Source: Streptomyces phaeolivaceus | Lineage (GTDB): Bacteria > Actinomycetota > Actinomycetes > Streptomycetales > Streptomycetaceae | Direction of reading: 5' to 3' | Length of the DNA: 64,000 nt | NCBI RefSeq assembly: GCF_009184865.1 | Contig: NZ_CP045096.1 | Location: forward strand, 5,270,001-5,334,000 | Shown: positions 55,440 through 64,000 of the stretch, one piece after another | How the letters are laid out: each line of letters starts with the position of its first letter | How positions within the stretch are numbered: position 1 is the first letter of the stretch | The notes under the pieces: model-generated | What the model saw: only the letters and a program-made list of their open reading frames with translations | Database searches by the model: none | Told to the model about the DNA's origin: nothing | Program-made: the position numbers and the translations under genes

Positions 55440-58400
55440 TTACGCCTCTCCGGAGCCCAGGGCGGTTTCCGCGTCCTGGCCACCCCAACTGTCGGGGGTG
55501 CGCCACAGGACGTGAACCCCGAAGACGCCGTGCAAGGTGTCGGCCGACCATTCCTCGGCGGGCGGTTCGGAGAGCACCAGATAAAGGCGGTCGGCAGGAG
55601 CGGGCAGGGTGTGGTTGATCTCCAGGAGGCGGGTGGCTCCCGAGCGGAGGTCGGCGTAGGTGGAGCGGCCGGCACCGAGGACCTCGTAGAGGAAGTGGCC
55701 GTCCTCCGCGGTGCGGCTGACATCGATGACCGGGGAGTCGGCCGGCTGCAGGTCCGCCCAGAGCAGAGCCGCCTTGAGAGCATGGCGCACCGCCTCGTGC
55801 TTCTTGCACGTGCGGTCGGCGGCCGCCGCGGTCTCCAGCGAGTGCAGAAGCTTCTTGGCGGGCGTGGCGGGCGTGGCGGGCGTGGCGGGCGCTGGCGTGT
55901 CGGGCATGCCTTCGGAGGTCACGGGCTCTGCTTCCTTCTGCTCGGACGGCTGTTCGACGGAGGCGGGCGCACTCTCGGTTTGCGGTTCGCCCAGGGCGGC
56001 CCGGCGGTGCTGGAGCGCCTCCCGGGCCGCGTTCAGGGCCTGGGCCCAGTCGGCGCGTGCCAGGTCCGCCTGGAGTCGGTTCAGGTCCAGGTCGTTGTCC
56101 TTGAGCATGCGGTTGGTGTGCGCCGCCAGGTCGCGCAGGAGGCTGAGGCGGTGTTTGTCCGGGGATCCGAGCACACGACGCACGTCCACCCAGTCCGCCT
56201 GGTCACGGCGGAGGACGCGGTTGGCCATGCCCTTGAGCTCGGACAGCCGGTCACGGGCGTTCTCCGGAATGGTTCCGTCACCGTTGGTCAGGTCGTCGAA
56301 GACGCCGAGCGCCGCCACATAGCGTTCCGCCATGGTGGGGGAGATGGGCTGGCGGCCACGCTGGTCCGCGGTGAGCAGGCAGTGGTTCGTCTCGTGGGCG
56401 AACACCCAGCAGTCCAGTACCGCGCCGGGACGCGGGGGCACCGAGCCGTGGCGGACGGTCAGGACCAGAGGGACGTCGATCGCGGGAGACAGGGCCTTGA
56501 CCCTGTACCGGCCGCCGGGTGCCCGGCCGGTCACGCGGACTCGGACGTCCGTACCGATGTCGGGGACGTCACCGTCTGCCATGCCTGGTTCGCCTTCGGT
56601 GGGTGCTGGATCGGTAGCGCTGCCGTCGGGGTTCGTGAGGGCCTCCGGGAGCGGGGACGTGTGCAGGACGGTCAGGCTCTGGGTGCTGCGGGTGAGCGCG
56701 ACGTACAGCTGGCGCAGGCCGGCCGGGCCCCGGTCGGCGATGGTTGCGGGTTCGACGACGAGGACGTGGTCGTACTCCATGCCCTTGGCCTGGGCGGCAG
56801 CCAGCACGGACACCGCCTCGCGTCCCTGCTCGGTGATGCCCTCGGCCAGGTCCAGCTGGCGGCTGATCTCGTCGAGCCAGCCGGAGTCGTCGGGGACGAT
56901 GACCGCCACGGAGCGCAGGGTGTGTCCGTCGCTGGTGCCGATGAGGCGGGTGGCTTGGGCCACGGTGTCGCCGAGGAGTTTCCACGGCTCGGTCGCGACC
57001 GTCCGTACGGCATCATCTCCCGCCGTACGCACGGCCTGCGGGTACGGCAGCGTGGGGGCGACGGTATGGGCAAGGGGGGCGACGAACTCCATGATCTCGG
57101 CGGGCACGCGGTAGCTGGTGTTCAGCTCGGCCACGCGCCAGTCGCCGTGGTCGGACAGGAGGGTGCCGAGGCGGTCCCAGTCGGTGTGGGTGTGAGGGCC
57201 CGTGGCCTGGGCCAGGTCGCCGAGGATGGTCATGGAGCCCTGCGCCGCGGAGCGCCGGCGCAGGGAGCGGGCCTGCATGGGTGTCAGGTCCTGCGCCTCG
57301 TCGACCACGATGTGCCCGTACCGCCGTGGGGTCTCCCCGGTGATGAGATACCGCAGTTCTTCGAGGCAGACCCGGTCGTCGAGCGTCCAGGGATCGGCGT
57401 CGGCCGTGTCGGCCCGAGGGCGGCGCACAGCGGCCTGTTCCGCGGCGTCGAGAATGCCCTCGGCGCAGGCACGCAGGAGGTCTTCCGAGTCGTAGAGGGT
57501 GCGGAGGGCTTCCCTGGCGCCGGGCGAAGGCCAGACACGTTCGATGAGGCGCTCGACCTGACGGTTGCGTTCCAGGTCGCGGCGGATCGTGTCGTCGCGG
57601 CTGCGGCGAGGGGCGACGGCGACGAGTTCCCGTAGCAGGCGGTCGACGAGCAACCCGCGGAAGCGGTCGCGGCGCTCACGGTAGGAGCCGTCGCCTTGGC
57701 GCACGTCTTCGAGGAGCGAAAGCATCTCGGAGCGCGGGATGCGCAGGGTCGTGCTGCCGACGGTGACGGTGAGCTCAGGCTTGGCCCCCTCGTAGGAGGC
57801 AGTGGTGGTGAACTCGTCGACGGCCTCGGGACGGCACTCGATCTCGACGCGCCGCCGCAGGACGGCCGCCATGCGTTCATCGGACTTCACCATCCGCGCT
57901 GCGGGGGTGTCGGTGCCGAGGATCTCGCCGTCCCACAGGCGCGTCACCTGCACGGCGTTGACGTTCCGGGTGCCGAGCGTGGGCAGCACCTGGCTCACGT
58001 ACTCCAGGAACCGCTGATGGGGGCCGACGACGAGGACGTCCTGGGCTTTGAAGTGCCCGTTGTTGACGAGCCAGGTCACGCGGTGCAGGCCGACCGCCGA
58101 CTTGCCGGTACCCGGGCCGCCCTGCACGACGAGGATGTCCGAGGGCGAACCGGTGACCAGAGCCATCTGGTCACGGCGGATGGTCTCGACGATGTCCCGC
58201 ATGCTGCCGCGGCGAGAGCGCTGAAGCTCGCGGAGGAGGAAGTCGTCGGGTTGCGGCGGCTTTTGGCGCTGGAGGCGGGCAAGGTCGGCGGGGGTGAGGA
58301 CGGGCCGCCGCGCCTTGTCGGGCTGCTGTGTGTCGGTGGTGGAGTCTGCCGCCGCGGACTGTGGATCGGCGTCGTCCGCGGTCGGCCGCGGGGCGGGAAC

Positions 58401-58844
58401 CGTGACGGAGATGTCATCGGCATAGCCTTCGACGACGCGCTGCGCGCAGTGCAGCCGCCGCCGCAGGAGCACCTCCCCCGGAGCGTCCGGCAGCGCGTCG
58501 AGCCACTGCTTCGCAAGCGCGTTGGTCCACTCCACGACGACGGTGTCGCGGGTCCGCACGTCGGAAACGGCACGCCGGCCGACGTACCAGGTCTCGGGCT
58601 CCCCACCTGGGCTGTCCTGCACGTCCACGCGGCTGATGACCAGCGAAGCGTTGCCGAGACCTCCATAGGCCGCGGCTCGCTCCTCGGCCGCGAGACGGTT
58701 GGCCACGCTGTCCTTGCCGCTCGCGGAGGCCGAGGCGACCGAGCCCCCGGTCAGTTCGGCCAGTCGCGCGGCATAGCAGTCGTAGGCGCGGTCCACCGCC
58801 TTCTGCTCCATGGCGATGATCTCGTTGCGCGTGGTGGTGCCCAT
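55440..58844 (-). CDS. HelD/UvrD-like superfamily 1 helicase with long C-terminal extension
   Basis: A 1134-residue P-loop NTPase. An N-terminal coiled-coil-like part (residues 1-60, as in HelD) is followed by motif I VVQGGPGTGKSAVGLHR (near 245), motif II HIVVDEAQDLTPMQ (near 515), LNTSYRVPAEI, AKGMEYDHVLVV and motif VI LYVALTRSTQS (near 718). HelD proteins release RNA polymerase from DNA; UvrD relatives unwind DNA. Ordinary HelD is about 700-750 residues. The extra 400 residues contain an OB-like segment (VRVRVTGRAPGGRYRVKAL), helical regions and an end domain (YEVLGAGRSTYADLRSG). The ATG at 58844 has AGGGG seven bases upstream. It is third in the operon with the ATPase and small protein. 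Confidence 0.85.
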   Translation of the reverse strand: MGTTTRNEIIAMEQKAVDRAYDCYAARLAELTGGSVASASASGKDSVANRLAAEERAAAYGGLGNASLVISRVDVQDSPGGEPETWYVGRRAVSDVRTRDTVVVEWTNALAKQWLDALPDAPGEVLLRRRLHCAQRVVEGYADDISVTVPAPRPTADDADPQSAAADSTTDTQQPDKARRPVLTPADLARLQRQKPPQPDDFLLRELQRSRRGSMRDIVETIRRDQMALVTGSPSDILVVQGGPGTGKSAVGLHRVTWLVNNGHFKAQDVLVVGPHQRFLEYVSQVLPTLGTRNVNAVQVTRLWDGEILGTDTPAARMVKSDERMAAVLRRRVEIECRPEAVDEFTTTASYEGAKPELTVTVGSTTLRIPRSEMLSLLEDVRQGDGSYRERRDRFRGLLVDRLLRELVAVAPRRSRDDTIRRDLERNRQVERLIERVWPSPGAREALRTLYDSEDLLRACAEGILDAAEQAAVRRPRADTADADPWTLDDRVCLEELRYLITGETPRRYGHIVVDEAQDLTPMQARSLRRRSAAQGSMTILGDLAQATGPHTHTDWDRLGTLLSDHGDWRVAELNTSYRVPAEIMEFVAPLAHTVAPTLPYPQAVRTAGDDAVRTVATEPWKLLGDTVAQATRLIGTSDGHTLRSVAVIVPDDSGWLDEISRQLDLAEGITEQGREAVSVLAAAQAKGMEYDHVLVVEPATIADRGPAGLRQLYVALTRSTQSLTVLHTSPLPEALTNPDGSATDPAPTEGEPGMADGDVPDIGTDVRVRVTGRAPGGRYRVKALSPAIDVPLVLTVRHGSVPPRPGAVLDCWVFAHETNHCLLTADQRGRQPISPTMAERYVAALGVFDDLTNGDGTIPENARDRLSELKGMANRVLRRDQADWVDVRRVLGSPDKHRLSLLRDLAAHTNRMLKDNDLDLNRLQADLARADWAQALNAAREALQHRRAALGEPQTESAPASVEQPSEQKEAEPVTSEGMPDTPAPATPATPATPAKKLLHSLETAAAADRTCKKHEAVRHALKAALLWADLQPADSPVIDVSRTAEDGHFLYEVLGAGRSTYADLRSGATRLLEINHTLPAPADRLYLVLSEPPAEEWSADTLHGVFGVHVLWRTPDSWGGQDAETALGSGEA

Positions 58845-58943
58845 GTACATCCCCTCCCCTTGCAGCACCCCGGAGGACGCTGCGACGGGCATGACGCCCG
58901 GCCCCGTCGGAATAACTATCAGAGACGTGCTGGTAACAACCAG

Positions 58944-59312
58944 TCAGGCGGTCAACGACCCGACCAGCTCACCGACCTCGGTCCGCCAGGCGTGAACCTG
59001 GTCGTGCGTGGGGCCGATCTCGTACTGGTGGTAGTGGCATCCCAGGCAGAGGTGCGACCAGACGGCGTGGGTGCGGCGAGCGGTCTCCGCCGCGATGTAG
59101 CAGGGGAGGCACAGCATCTTGGCCCGCATCGTGGTGTCGGCGAGCCCTGGCACCGCGGCGTCGAGCACACGGTCGATGGAGAGCTCCAGGGCGGTCCGCA
59201 GAGCGAGGGAGGCTCCGCGGTGCCGGCCGGCGGCCGTGGCGCCGGTACGGGCGGCAAGCAGCTGATCGGCCGTCAGCAGGAGCTCCTCGACCGAGGTGGT
59301 GGGAGTGCTCAT
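58944..59312 (-). CDS. 122-residue stand-alone HEPN-like protein
   Basis: A helical protein whose ATG overlaps the ATPase stop (TGATG), so the two are translationally coupled. It carries LALRTALELSID (R-x3-E), a Cys set (LCLPCY, LCLGCHYH) and EIGPTHDQVHAW. The C-terminal domain of the ATPase has RIALE, QNGAH and QITDPHRFV in the same order, so I read this as a free-standing copy of that domain. HEPN folds are often RNases or their partners. The Cys pairs might bind zinc. The family assignment is by eye. The helicase gene begins 100 bases downstream. Confidence 0.7.
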   Translation of the reverse strand: MSTPTTSVEELLLTADQLLAARTGATAAGRHRGASLALRTALELSIDRVLDAAVPGLADTTMRAKMLCLPCYIAAETARRTHAVWSHLCLGCHYHQYEIGPTHDQVHAWRTEVGELVGSLTA

Positions 59313-61777
59313 CACGCGGTCACCCCCGACTTGCGCACCTTCTGCGCCATGATCTCGATGTCGTCCACGAAGCGGTGGGGGTCGGTGATCTGCGCTCCCG
59401 TTGCGTGGGCGCCGTTCTGGCACTGCTTGAGGAGGTCCACCGCACGCGGTCCGCAGAGGGTACGCAGCTCCCGGTAGACCTCGCCGGCCCGGTCGGCGTC
59501 GCCGAACAGGGCCAGCGCCGCGACCTTCATGAGCTTGTCGGCGCTGCCGACGGCGGCCTGCAGCTCGTCCTCGGGCGCGCCGGAGCGGTGATGCCGGATC
59601 CAGGCGGCTTCGAGGAAGGCGTTCTCCAGGGCGATACGGCACAGGCTGGGCAGCACGTGGGTCCGTGCCGCCGACGGCAGGTCACCGGTACTGGCGAGGG
59701 CCCGCGCGTCGTCGAGTGCCTGCCGTACCGGGTCGGTCACCGGCTTCACCTTCACCTTGGACGACTTGGCCCGCTCGACCTCGAACACCGTCACGGGCAG
59801 ATCCTGGCTGGTGAACGCCCGCTGGAGCCGGGTGTCGTGGGTGAACACCACGACCTGCCGGTGCTCGCCGAGCTCGTGCAGGACCTGGGCGAGTCCGTTG
59901 ACCTTGGCGGGGTCCATGGACTGCACGGGGTCGTCGATGACGAGGAAGCCGAACGGGCTGTCGGCGGTGACGGCCCGAGGCAGGAACAGGGACAGCGCGA
60001 GGGAGTGCTGCTCGCCCTGGCTCATGACGCCGAGAGCCGAGGCCTCCTGGCCGTCGACGGTGACATCCATGACGAGCTTGCGGACCGTGGCCTTCTCGCT
60101 GCCCTTCAGACTCACGGCCTTGAGATCGATGTTGCTCTCCTGGCGGAGCCGCTCCCAGATGCGCTGCGACTGGTCGGCGAAGCCTTCCATGCGCTGTTCC
60201 CGCAACTCGGCGGCCAGCGTCTTGATCCAGGTGCTCGCCCTCCTGATGTCCCGCAGCCGGGGCTTGTTCGCCTCCACGGCACGGGCCCTCTCGGCCCAGC
60301 CCGCCAGGCGGGTGACGAGCCCGCGCCAGCGTTCGTCCCGCTTCTCCAGTTCCCTGACGGCGTGCTCCTTGACCGCGGCGCAGGCGTCGGCCAGGGGCGC
60401 GGCGGCCTCGTGGGCGCGCTGGGCGAGCTCGCCGGGATCACTGATCGTCCGGCAGGCGGTCCAGGCGCGCCACGGGTCGGCGAGGGCGACGGGGATCCGC
60501 GGGGGTGTGTGAACGAGGTCCTGCACGGCCCGCGCGGCCGACCGGAGTTCGCTGCGCGCGCCCGCTGCAGCCTCCGCCTCCTGCCGCAGTGCGGCGATCT
60601 GGGCGATGGCGTCCGCGGCCCATGCCGCGTCCAGCGTCCCGTCGGTCCCGCACACGGGGCAGGCGGCGACTTCAGGGTGACGGTCGTGGTGCGCCACAGC
60701 CCGTTCGAGGAGTTCCGCACGCCGCAGGGCGTCCTCGGCGCCGGTGCCGCGCAGGTCCTCGGCGTCGGCGAGAGCATTGCGCAGGCGGTCCAGGGCCGCG
60801 TGGACCTGCGCCATTTCGGGTCCCTGCACCTCTGCCTCGGCGCGCAGCCGCGCGAGCAGGCCGTCGTCCCCGTCGGTGGGCAGACCGGCGACCAGGGCTT
60901 CGACGGTCGCGAGGTCGGGGGTTCCCGCCGTGTCCACGGCGACGAGTGCCTGGACCGCGCGGTCGTCGTCCTCCAGCTCGTACAGCGCCTCCTTGAGGCC
61001 CGGCAGCTCCGCCTTCGCCACCTTCTCCGCGTCTTCGAGCGCCTTGGCCTCCTGGCGAAGCCGGCCGTCGGCGGCGCTGAGCTGCCCCAGGCCGAGGATC
61101 GTGGCGATGGCGTCGTACATCTCGGAGGGCTTGCCACTGATCATGCGGTCGAGATCGACGTACGACAGGAAGGGCCGGAAGTCCCGCAGGGCCTGCGTCC
61201 AGTCCGCCTGGTCGAGGGGGGCGCGGCCGTGTCCGGGGCGCTTGAGCTCGGCCTGGGAGGCGTCGAAGTCGTCGCCGTCCCAGGTGCGGGTGAGGGTGCT
61301 GCGGCCGGTGTCGCCCTCGATGGCGAGCCTGACCTCGATCTCCGGCCTGCCGTCGGTGTCGTGGAGGTTGCGCCAGTTGCTGCTGCGCATCGCGTGCTGC
61401 CCCTGCCAGCGCATGTTCACGCCGGTGAAGGCTGTCTCGATGCCCTCGGCGATGCTGGACTTGCCGGAGCCGTTGCGACCCACGACCAGGTTCACGCCGG
61501 GCCTGGGGCTGAGCTTGAGCCAGGCGCGCGGTCCGATGCCGCGGAAACGCGCGACGGCGACGGACTCGAGGTAGATCCGGCCGACAGGGGAGGTCCCTCG
61601 GGGCTCGCCGTCGCCCAGGGCCTCCTTCAGGAGCACCTTCACGGGCTCGGTGAGCGCCTCCTCCGCCAGTCGGGCCTCCACCAGACCGGCCACGGGCACG
61701 GGCTGGTCGGCCGGGGCCGGACGGGCGGGGTCGGTGGGGTGGTGTGCGTTCTGCCGGGGCTGCTCCGTCACGGTCAT
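59312..61777 (-). CDS. Rad50/RloC-like zinc-hook ATPase with HEPN-like C-terminus
   Basis: An 821-residue SMC-type ATPase with Walker A GRNGSGKSSIAEG (100-112) and long helical arms meeting at a zinc hook CPVCG (near 372). It has the ABC signature VMSQGEQHSLALSL (near 582), Walker B FGFLVIDDPVQSMDP (near 611) and the H-loop VVFTHD (near 642). The last 130 residues are helical with RIALE (near 712) and QNGAH (near 788), reminiscent of the R/E/H set of PrrC and RloC anticodon nucleases, though the E-to-H spacing is longer. RloC also has a zinc hook. It is first in a three-gene operon, divergent from a DNA methylase, which supports a defence role. Confidence 0.82.
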   Translation of the reverse strand: MTVTEQPRQNAHHPTDPARPAPADQPVPVAGLVEARLAEEALTEPVKVLLKEALGDGEPRGTSPVGRIYLESVAVARFRGIGPRAWLKLSPRPGVNLVVGRNGSGKSSIAEGIETAFTGVNMRWQGQHAMRSSNWRNLHDTDGRPEIEVRLAIEGDTGRSTLTRTWDGDDFDASQAELKRPGHGRAPLDQADWTQALRDFRPFLSYVDLDRMISGKPSEMYDAIATILGLGQLSAADGRLRQEAKALEDAEKVAKAELPGLKEALYELEDDDRAVQALVAVDTAGTPDLATVEALVAGLPTDGDDGLLARLRAEAEVQGPEMAQVHAALDRLRNALADAEDLRGTGAEDALRRAELLERAVAHHDRHPEVAACPVCGTDGTLDAAWAADAIAQIAALRQEAEAAAGARSELRSAARAVQDLVHTPPRIPVALADPWRAWTACRTISDPGELAQRAHEAAAPLADACAAVKEHAVRELEKRDERWRGLVTRLAGWAERARAVEANKPRLRDIRRASTWIKTLAAELREQRMEGFADQSQRIWERLRQESNIDLKAVSLKGSEKATVRKLVMDVTVDGQEASALGVMSQGEQHSLALSLFLPRAVTADSPFGFLVIDDPVQSMDPAKVNGLAQVLHELGEHRQVVVFTHDTRLQRAFTSQDLPVTVFEVERAKSSKVKVKPVTDPVRQALDDARALASTGDLPSAARTHVLPSLCRIALENAFLEAAWIRHHRSGAPEDELQAAVGSADKLMKVAALALFGDADRAGEVYRELRTLCGPRAVDLLKQCQNGAHATGAQITDPHRFVDDIEIMAQKVRKSGVTA

Positions 61778-61863
61778 GTGGGTTCCTCCCGTGGGTGCGG
61801 TGCGGTTGCGGGGTCACGGTGCGGCTGGTGCGGAGTCACGGTGCATGGCTTCCATTCGGAAGC

Positions 61864-61938
61864 GTTAACAGATAAGCACAGCGATGAAAGCGCCGTCAAA
61901 CAGCTTGACGAACTTGACGGTTGTTGTAACGTGTTAAC
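61864..61938. promoter_or_regulatory. Divergent control region of the ATPase operon and methylase
   Basis: CGTCAA-ACAGC-TTGACG (61894-61910) is an exact inverted repeat, and TTGACG recurs at 61914-61919. GTTAAC occurs at 61864-61869 and 61933-61938, flanking the set. The region is clearly AT-richer than its surroundings. It lies between starts at 61777 and 61981. The methylase N-terminus is an HTH, so control of this region by the methylase is plausible. Confidence 0.6.
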
Positions 61939-61980
61939 CGTCCCCATTCGACTGGCCCGAGAGGTGCGGAACTCCACGCC

Positions 61981-64000
61981 ATGCCCCAGCAGCCACCAGC
62001 CCGACCGGCGCCCTCCGCACACGTGACAGCCGCCGAGATCTCCCGCATCGCAGGGGTCACGCGCGCCACCGTCAGCAACTGGCGCCGCCGCCACGACGAC
62101 TTCCCGGCACCCAGCGCAGGCACGGAAACCAGCCCGCTCTACGACCTGCCGGCCGTCCAGGCATGGCTGCGGGGACGCGGGCACACCTCCACCGCCTCGC
62201 CGACCGAGGAACTGCGGACGGCGCTACGGCTGCTGGGCCCAGGCTCGGGAGTGGCCGCGCGGCTGTTCCCCCTGGTGGCTGCCGCGTCCCGCCGTACGCC
62301 AGAGGAACTGGCCGAACTCGCCGCCGTGCCCGACGACCAGCTGCTCGCCCGGGCGGAGAAGGCCGCGGGTGAGCTCCCGGCCACCGTGCCCGAGGCCGAG
62401 CCGGTCCGCTACGGTCCGGACGACGCGGGCGTGGTTCGCGCGCTGCTGGACTGCGTCCGTGAGGCGGGGGCCCAGGCCGCCCTCGACGTCCTCGCCGAAC
62501 GCGAACTGGACGAGGGTGCCGCCAGCGGCGTCTACCAGACCCCGGAGGGTCTGGCCCGGCTCATGGCACGGCTCCTGCCCGCCGACGTGTTCCGCGTCCT
62601 CGACCCCGCCTGCGGCAGCGGAACGCTCCTGGCCGCCGCCGCCCGGCAGGGCGCGCGGGAGCTGTTCGGGCAGGACTCGCTTCCCGTCCAGGGCCAACGC
62701 ACCGCCGTCCGGCTGCTGATCGCCGCACCCGAGGCCGAGACGACGATCCGCGTCGACGACAGCCTGCGCGCCGACGCCTTCCCCGACGTCACCGTGGACG
62801 CAGTCCTGTGCAACCCGCCGTTCGCCGACCGCGACTGGGGTCACGACGAGCTGGCCTACGACCCGAGGTGGGCGTACGGGCTCCCGCCTCGCCTCGAATC
62901 CGAACTGGCCTGGGTGCAGCACGCGCTCGCACACCTGGAGCCCGGCGGTCACGCGGTCATGCTGCTGCCGCCCGCGCTGGCCTTCCGCTCCTCCGGCCGC
63001 CGTGTCCGCGCGGAACTCATCCGCGGCGGGGCCCTGCGCGCCGTCGTCTCACTTCCGGTGCGTGCCGCGTATCCACTCCACATCGGCCTGCAGATCTGGG
63101 TGTTCCAACGCCCAGAGCCGGGCGGCACCGACCGTGCGACGGTGCTGTTCGTCGACGGGGAGGGCGAGTGGCGGGACGGTGCCGTGGGCACGTCGTTCGC
63201 CACAGACACGGCCACGGGCGCGGCCGGCGCGGGTACCCGTGGCGGCTCACGCCCTCGCCCAGCAGGTTCCCAGACTTCCGCCGCTTCGTCTGGCCCCGCG
63301 TCTTCCGCCTCTGCCTCCTCCTTCGAGTGGGCGGGGCTGACCGACCGGGTCCTCGGCCAGTGGGCGGCGTTCACCACCGCCCCCGACACCTACGTCGACG
63401 AGCCCGGCGTCGCCCGCGCGGTGCCGCTCGTCGACCTCCTCGACGACGTCGTCGACGTCACCCCGGCCCGCCATGTCCGGGCGACCGCGGCCGACATCGA
63501 CCCGGCCGCCCTGGCCCGGCGCGTCCACGACCTGCACGGGCAGTTGGCCAAGCAAGTAGCCGCTTTGGCAGCCGCCTCAGCTTTCGGCGGGGGGCGACCG
63601 TCCGGGGCCTCGGCCCGAGAGTGGCGTACGGCGACCGTCTCCGACCTGGCACGCGGCGGCGCCCTGACCGTGTTGCGGGCGGCGACACCCGGCACCCGTG
63701 GCTCCAAGGGCCCCGCAGCCCCGACGGTGGACCGGCCGGTCCTCACCGCCCGGGACATCTCTGCCGGAAACCCCCCGTCCGGCACGGCTGTCGACCTCCA
63801 CGCCGAAGCGGCGCAACCCATCGCCGCCGGGGACGTGCTCGTACGCGCCCTCGCGGGTGGAGGCGACGGGTCCGCGATGACCCGGGTCGCGGACGACCGG
63901 GACGCCGGAGCCCTGCTCGGCCAGCACATCCACCTCCTACGCCCCGACCCGGCCCGCCTCGACCCGTGGTTCCTGGCCGGGTTCCTCGGCGCCGAGGACA
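61981..64000 (+). CDS. HTH-N6-adenine DNA methylase, 3' end outside window
   Basis: At least 673 residues. A MerR/XRE-style HTH (TAAEISRIAGVTRATVSNWR) leads. Then come a helical region and a class I methyltransferase core of the HsdM/N6-adenine type: motif I LDPACGSGTLL (near 207) and motif IV VLCNPPF (near 277). From about 470, ATVSDLARGGALTVLRA, RPVLTARDISAG and AAGDVLVRALAGG resemble a type I specificity (HsdS-like) domain. So it may both choose and methylate its target. The ATG at 61981 has no in-frame alternative upstream. It is divergent from the RloC-like operon. No HsdR is visible within the window. Confidence 0.88.
   Translation, partial: MPQQPPARPAPSAHVTAAEISRIAGVTRATVSNWRRRHDDFPAPSAGTETSPLYDLPAVQAWLRGRGHTSTASPTEELRTALRLLGPGSGVAARLFPLVAAASRRTPEELAELAAVPDDQLLARAEKAAGELPATVPEAEPVRYGPDDAGVVRALLDCVREAGAQAALDVLAERELDEGAASGVYQTPEGLARLMARLLPADVFRVLDPACGSGTLLAAAARQGARELFGQDSLPVQGQRTAVRLLIAAPEAETTIRVDDSLRADAFPDVTVDAVLCNPPFADRDWGHDELAYDPRWAYGLPPRLESELAWVQHALAHLEPGGHAVMLLPPALAFRSSGRRVRAELIRGGALRAVVSLPVRAAYPLHIGLQIWVFQRPEPGGTDRATVLFVDGEGEWRDGAVGTSFATDTATGAAGAGTRGGSRPRPAGSQTSAASSGPASSASASSFEWAGLTDRVLGQWAAFTTAPDTYVDEPGVARAVPLVDLLDDVVDVTPARHVRATAADIDPAALARRVHDLHGQLAKQVAALAAASAFGGGRPSGASAREWRTATVSDLARGGALTVLRAATPGTRGSKGPAAPTVDRPVLTARDISAGNPPSGTAVDLHAEAAQPIAAGDVLVRALAGGGDGSAMTRVADDRDAGALLGQHIHLLRPDPARLDPWFLAGFLGAED

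Noticed and set aside
55440..61777. Gabija-type system (ATPase plus UvrD-like helicase)
   Set aside because: The ATPase has a zinc hook and a HEPN-like tail, with no TOPRIM motifs as in GajA, and the helicase is HelD-like and much longer than GajB.
61981..64000. Complete type I or BREX/DISARM locus
   Set aside because: No HsdR, PglZ, BrxC or DrmA/B protein is visible. Components beyond the right edge cannot be excluded.

Overview
The window is very GC-rich, and its codon use, start signals and gene families all point to a Streptomyces chromosome. Indicators include a LAETG-type sortase substrate, RsbU/RsbW-style phosphatase-kinase fusions, rare in-frame TTA codons (bldA-type control), likely leaderless starts (a TACGGT-like -10 box six bases before the start codon), ArgR boxes in front of argG, and many secreted or lipid-anchored proteins.

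Layout. 0-9 kb: an edge-truncated secreted Cna-B/SdrD-like repeat protein, a PAS-GAF-PP2C-HATPase regulator, a two-gene ParA/CooC-like ATPase unit and a LAETG wall protein. 9-15.4 kb: small hypothetical and secreted genes, then an accessory-looking regulatory neighbourhood with a leaderless GntR gene and its nested operator, a degenerate kinase-like protein, a GRDP-like small protein, an XRE-TPR regulator with a 17-bp palindrome and a TTA codon, and a Nudix hydrolase. 15.4-19.1 kb: two lipoproteins, a Ser/Gly repeat membrane protein, a tRNA-like locus with its own terminator, a cupin, and remnants of two decayed genes. 19.1-30 kb: a Tat-exported 1314-residue GH2 beta-galactosidase, an EamA-like transporter, a secreted metalloprotease, a serine hydrolase, a DEDD exonuclease, a HIT protein, a VOC protein and argG. 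30-41 kb: a HEAT-repeat protein carrying a perfect-period 117-bp triplication, small membrane proteins, two TetR regulators, a TerD/PD-(D/E)XK fusion, and a P450 with two TTA codons plus a ferredoxin. 41-55.1 kb: mostly secreted proteins (lysyl-oxidase-like, AMIN-like, TAP-like peptidase), a second phosphatase-kinase fusion, an ArsR-type regulator, a 17-bp x 10 minisatellite and a scar where a truncated MFS gene meets a truncated HEAT gene.

55.2-64 kb is the most interesting part. Just after a tRNA 3'-half fragment lies a block that looks like a defence module. It has an HTH-N6-adenine methylase with an apparent specificity-like tail (running off the right edge), divergent from an operon of a Rad50/RloC-like zinc-hook ATPase with a HEPN-like C-terminus, a 122-residue stand-alone protein resembling that C-terminus, and a 1134-residue HelD/UvrD-like helicase with a long extra C-terminal region. 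The arrangement recalls PrrC/RloC nucleases kept next to type I modification enzymes, but it does not match any named system I can recall.

Short in-frame tandem repeats are unusually common across the window and appear in at least ten genes.
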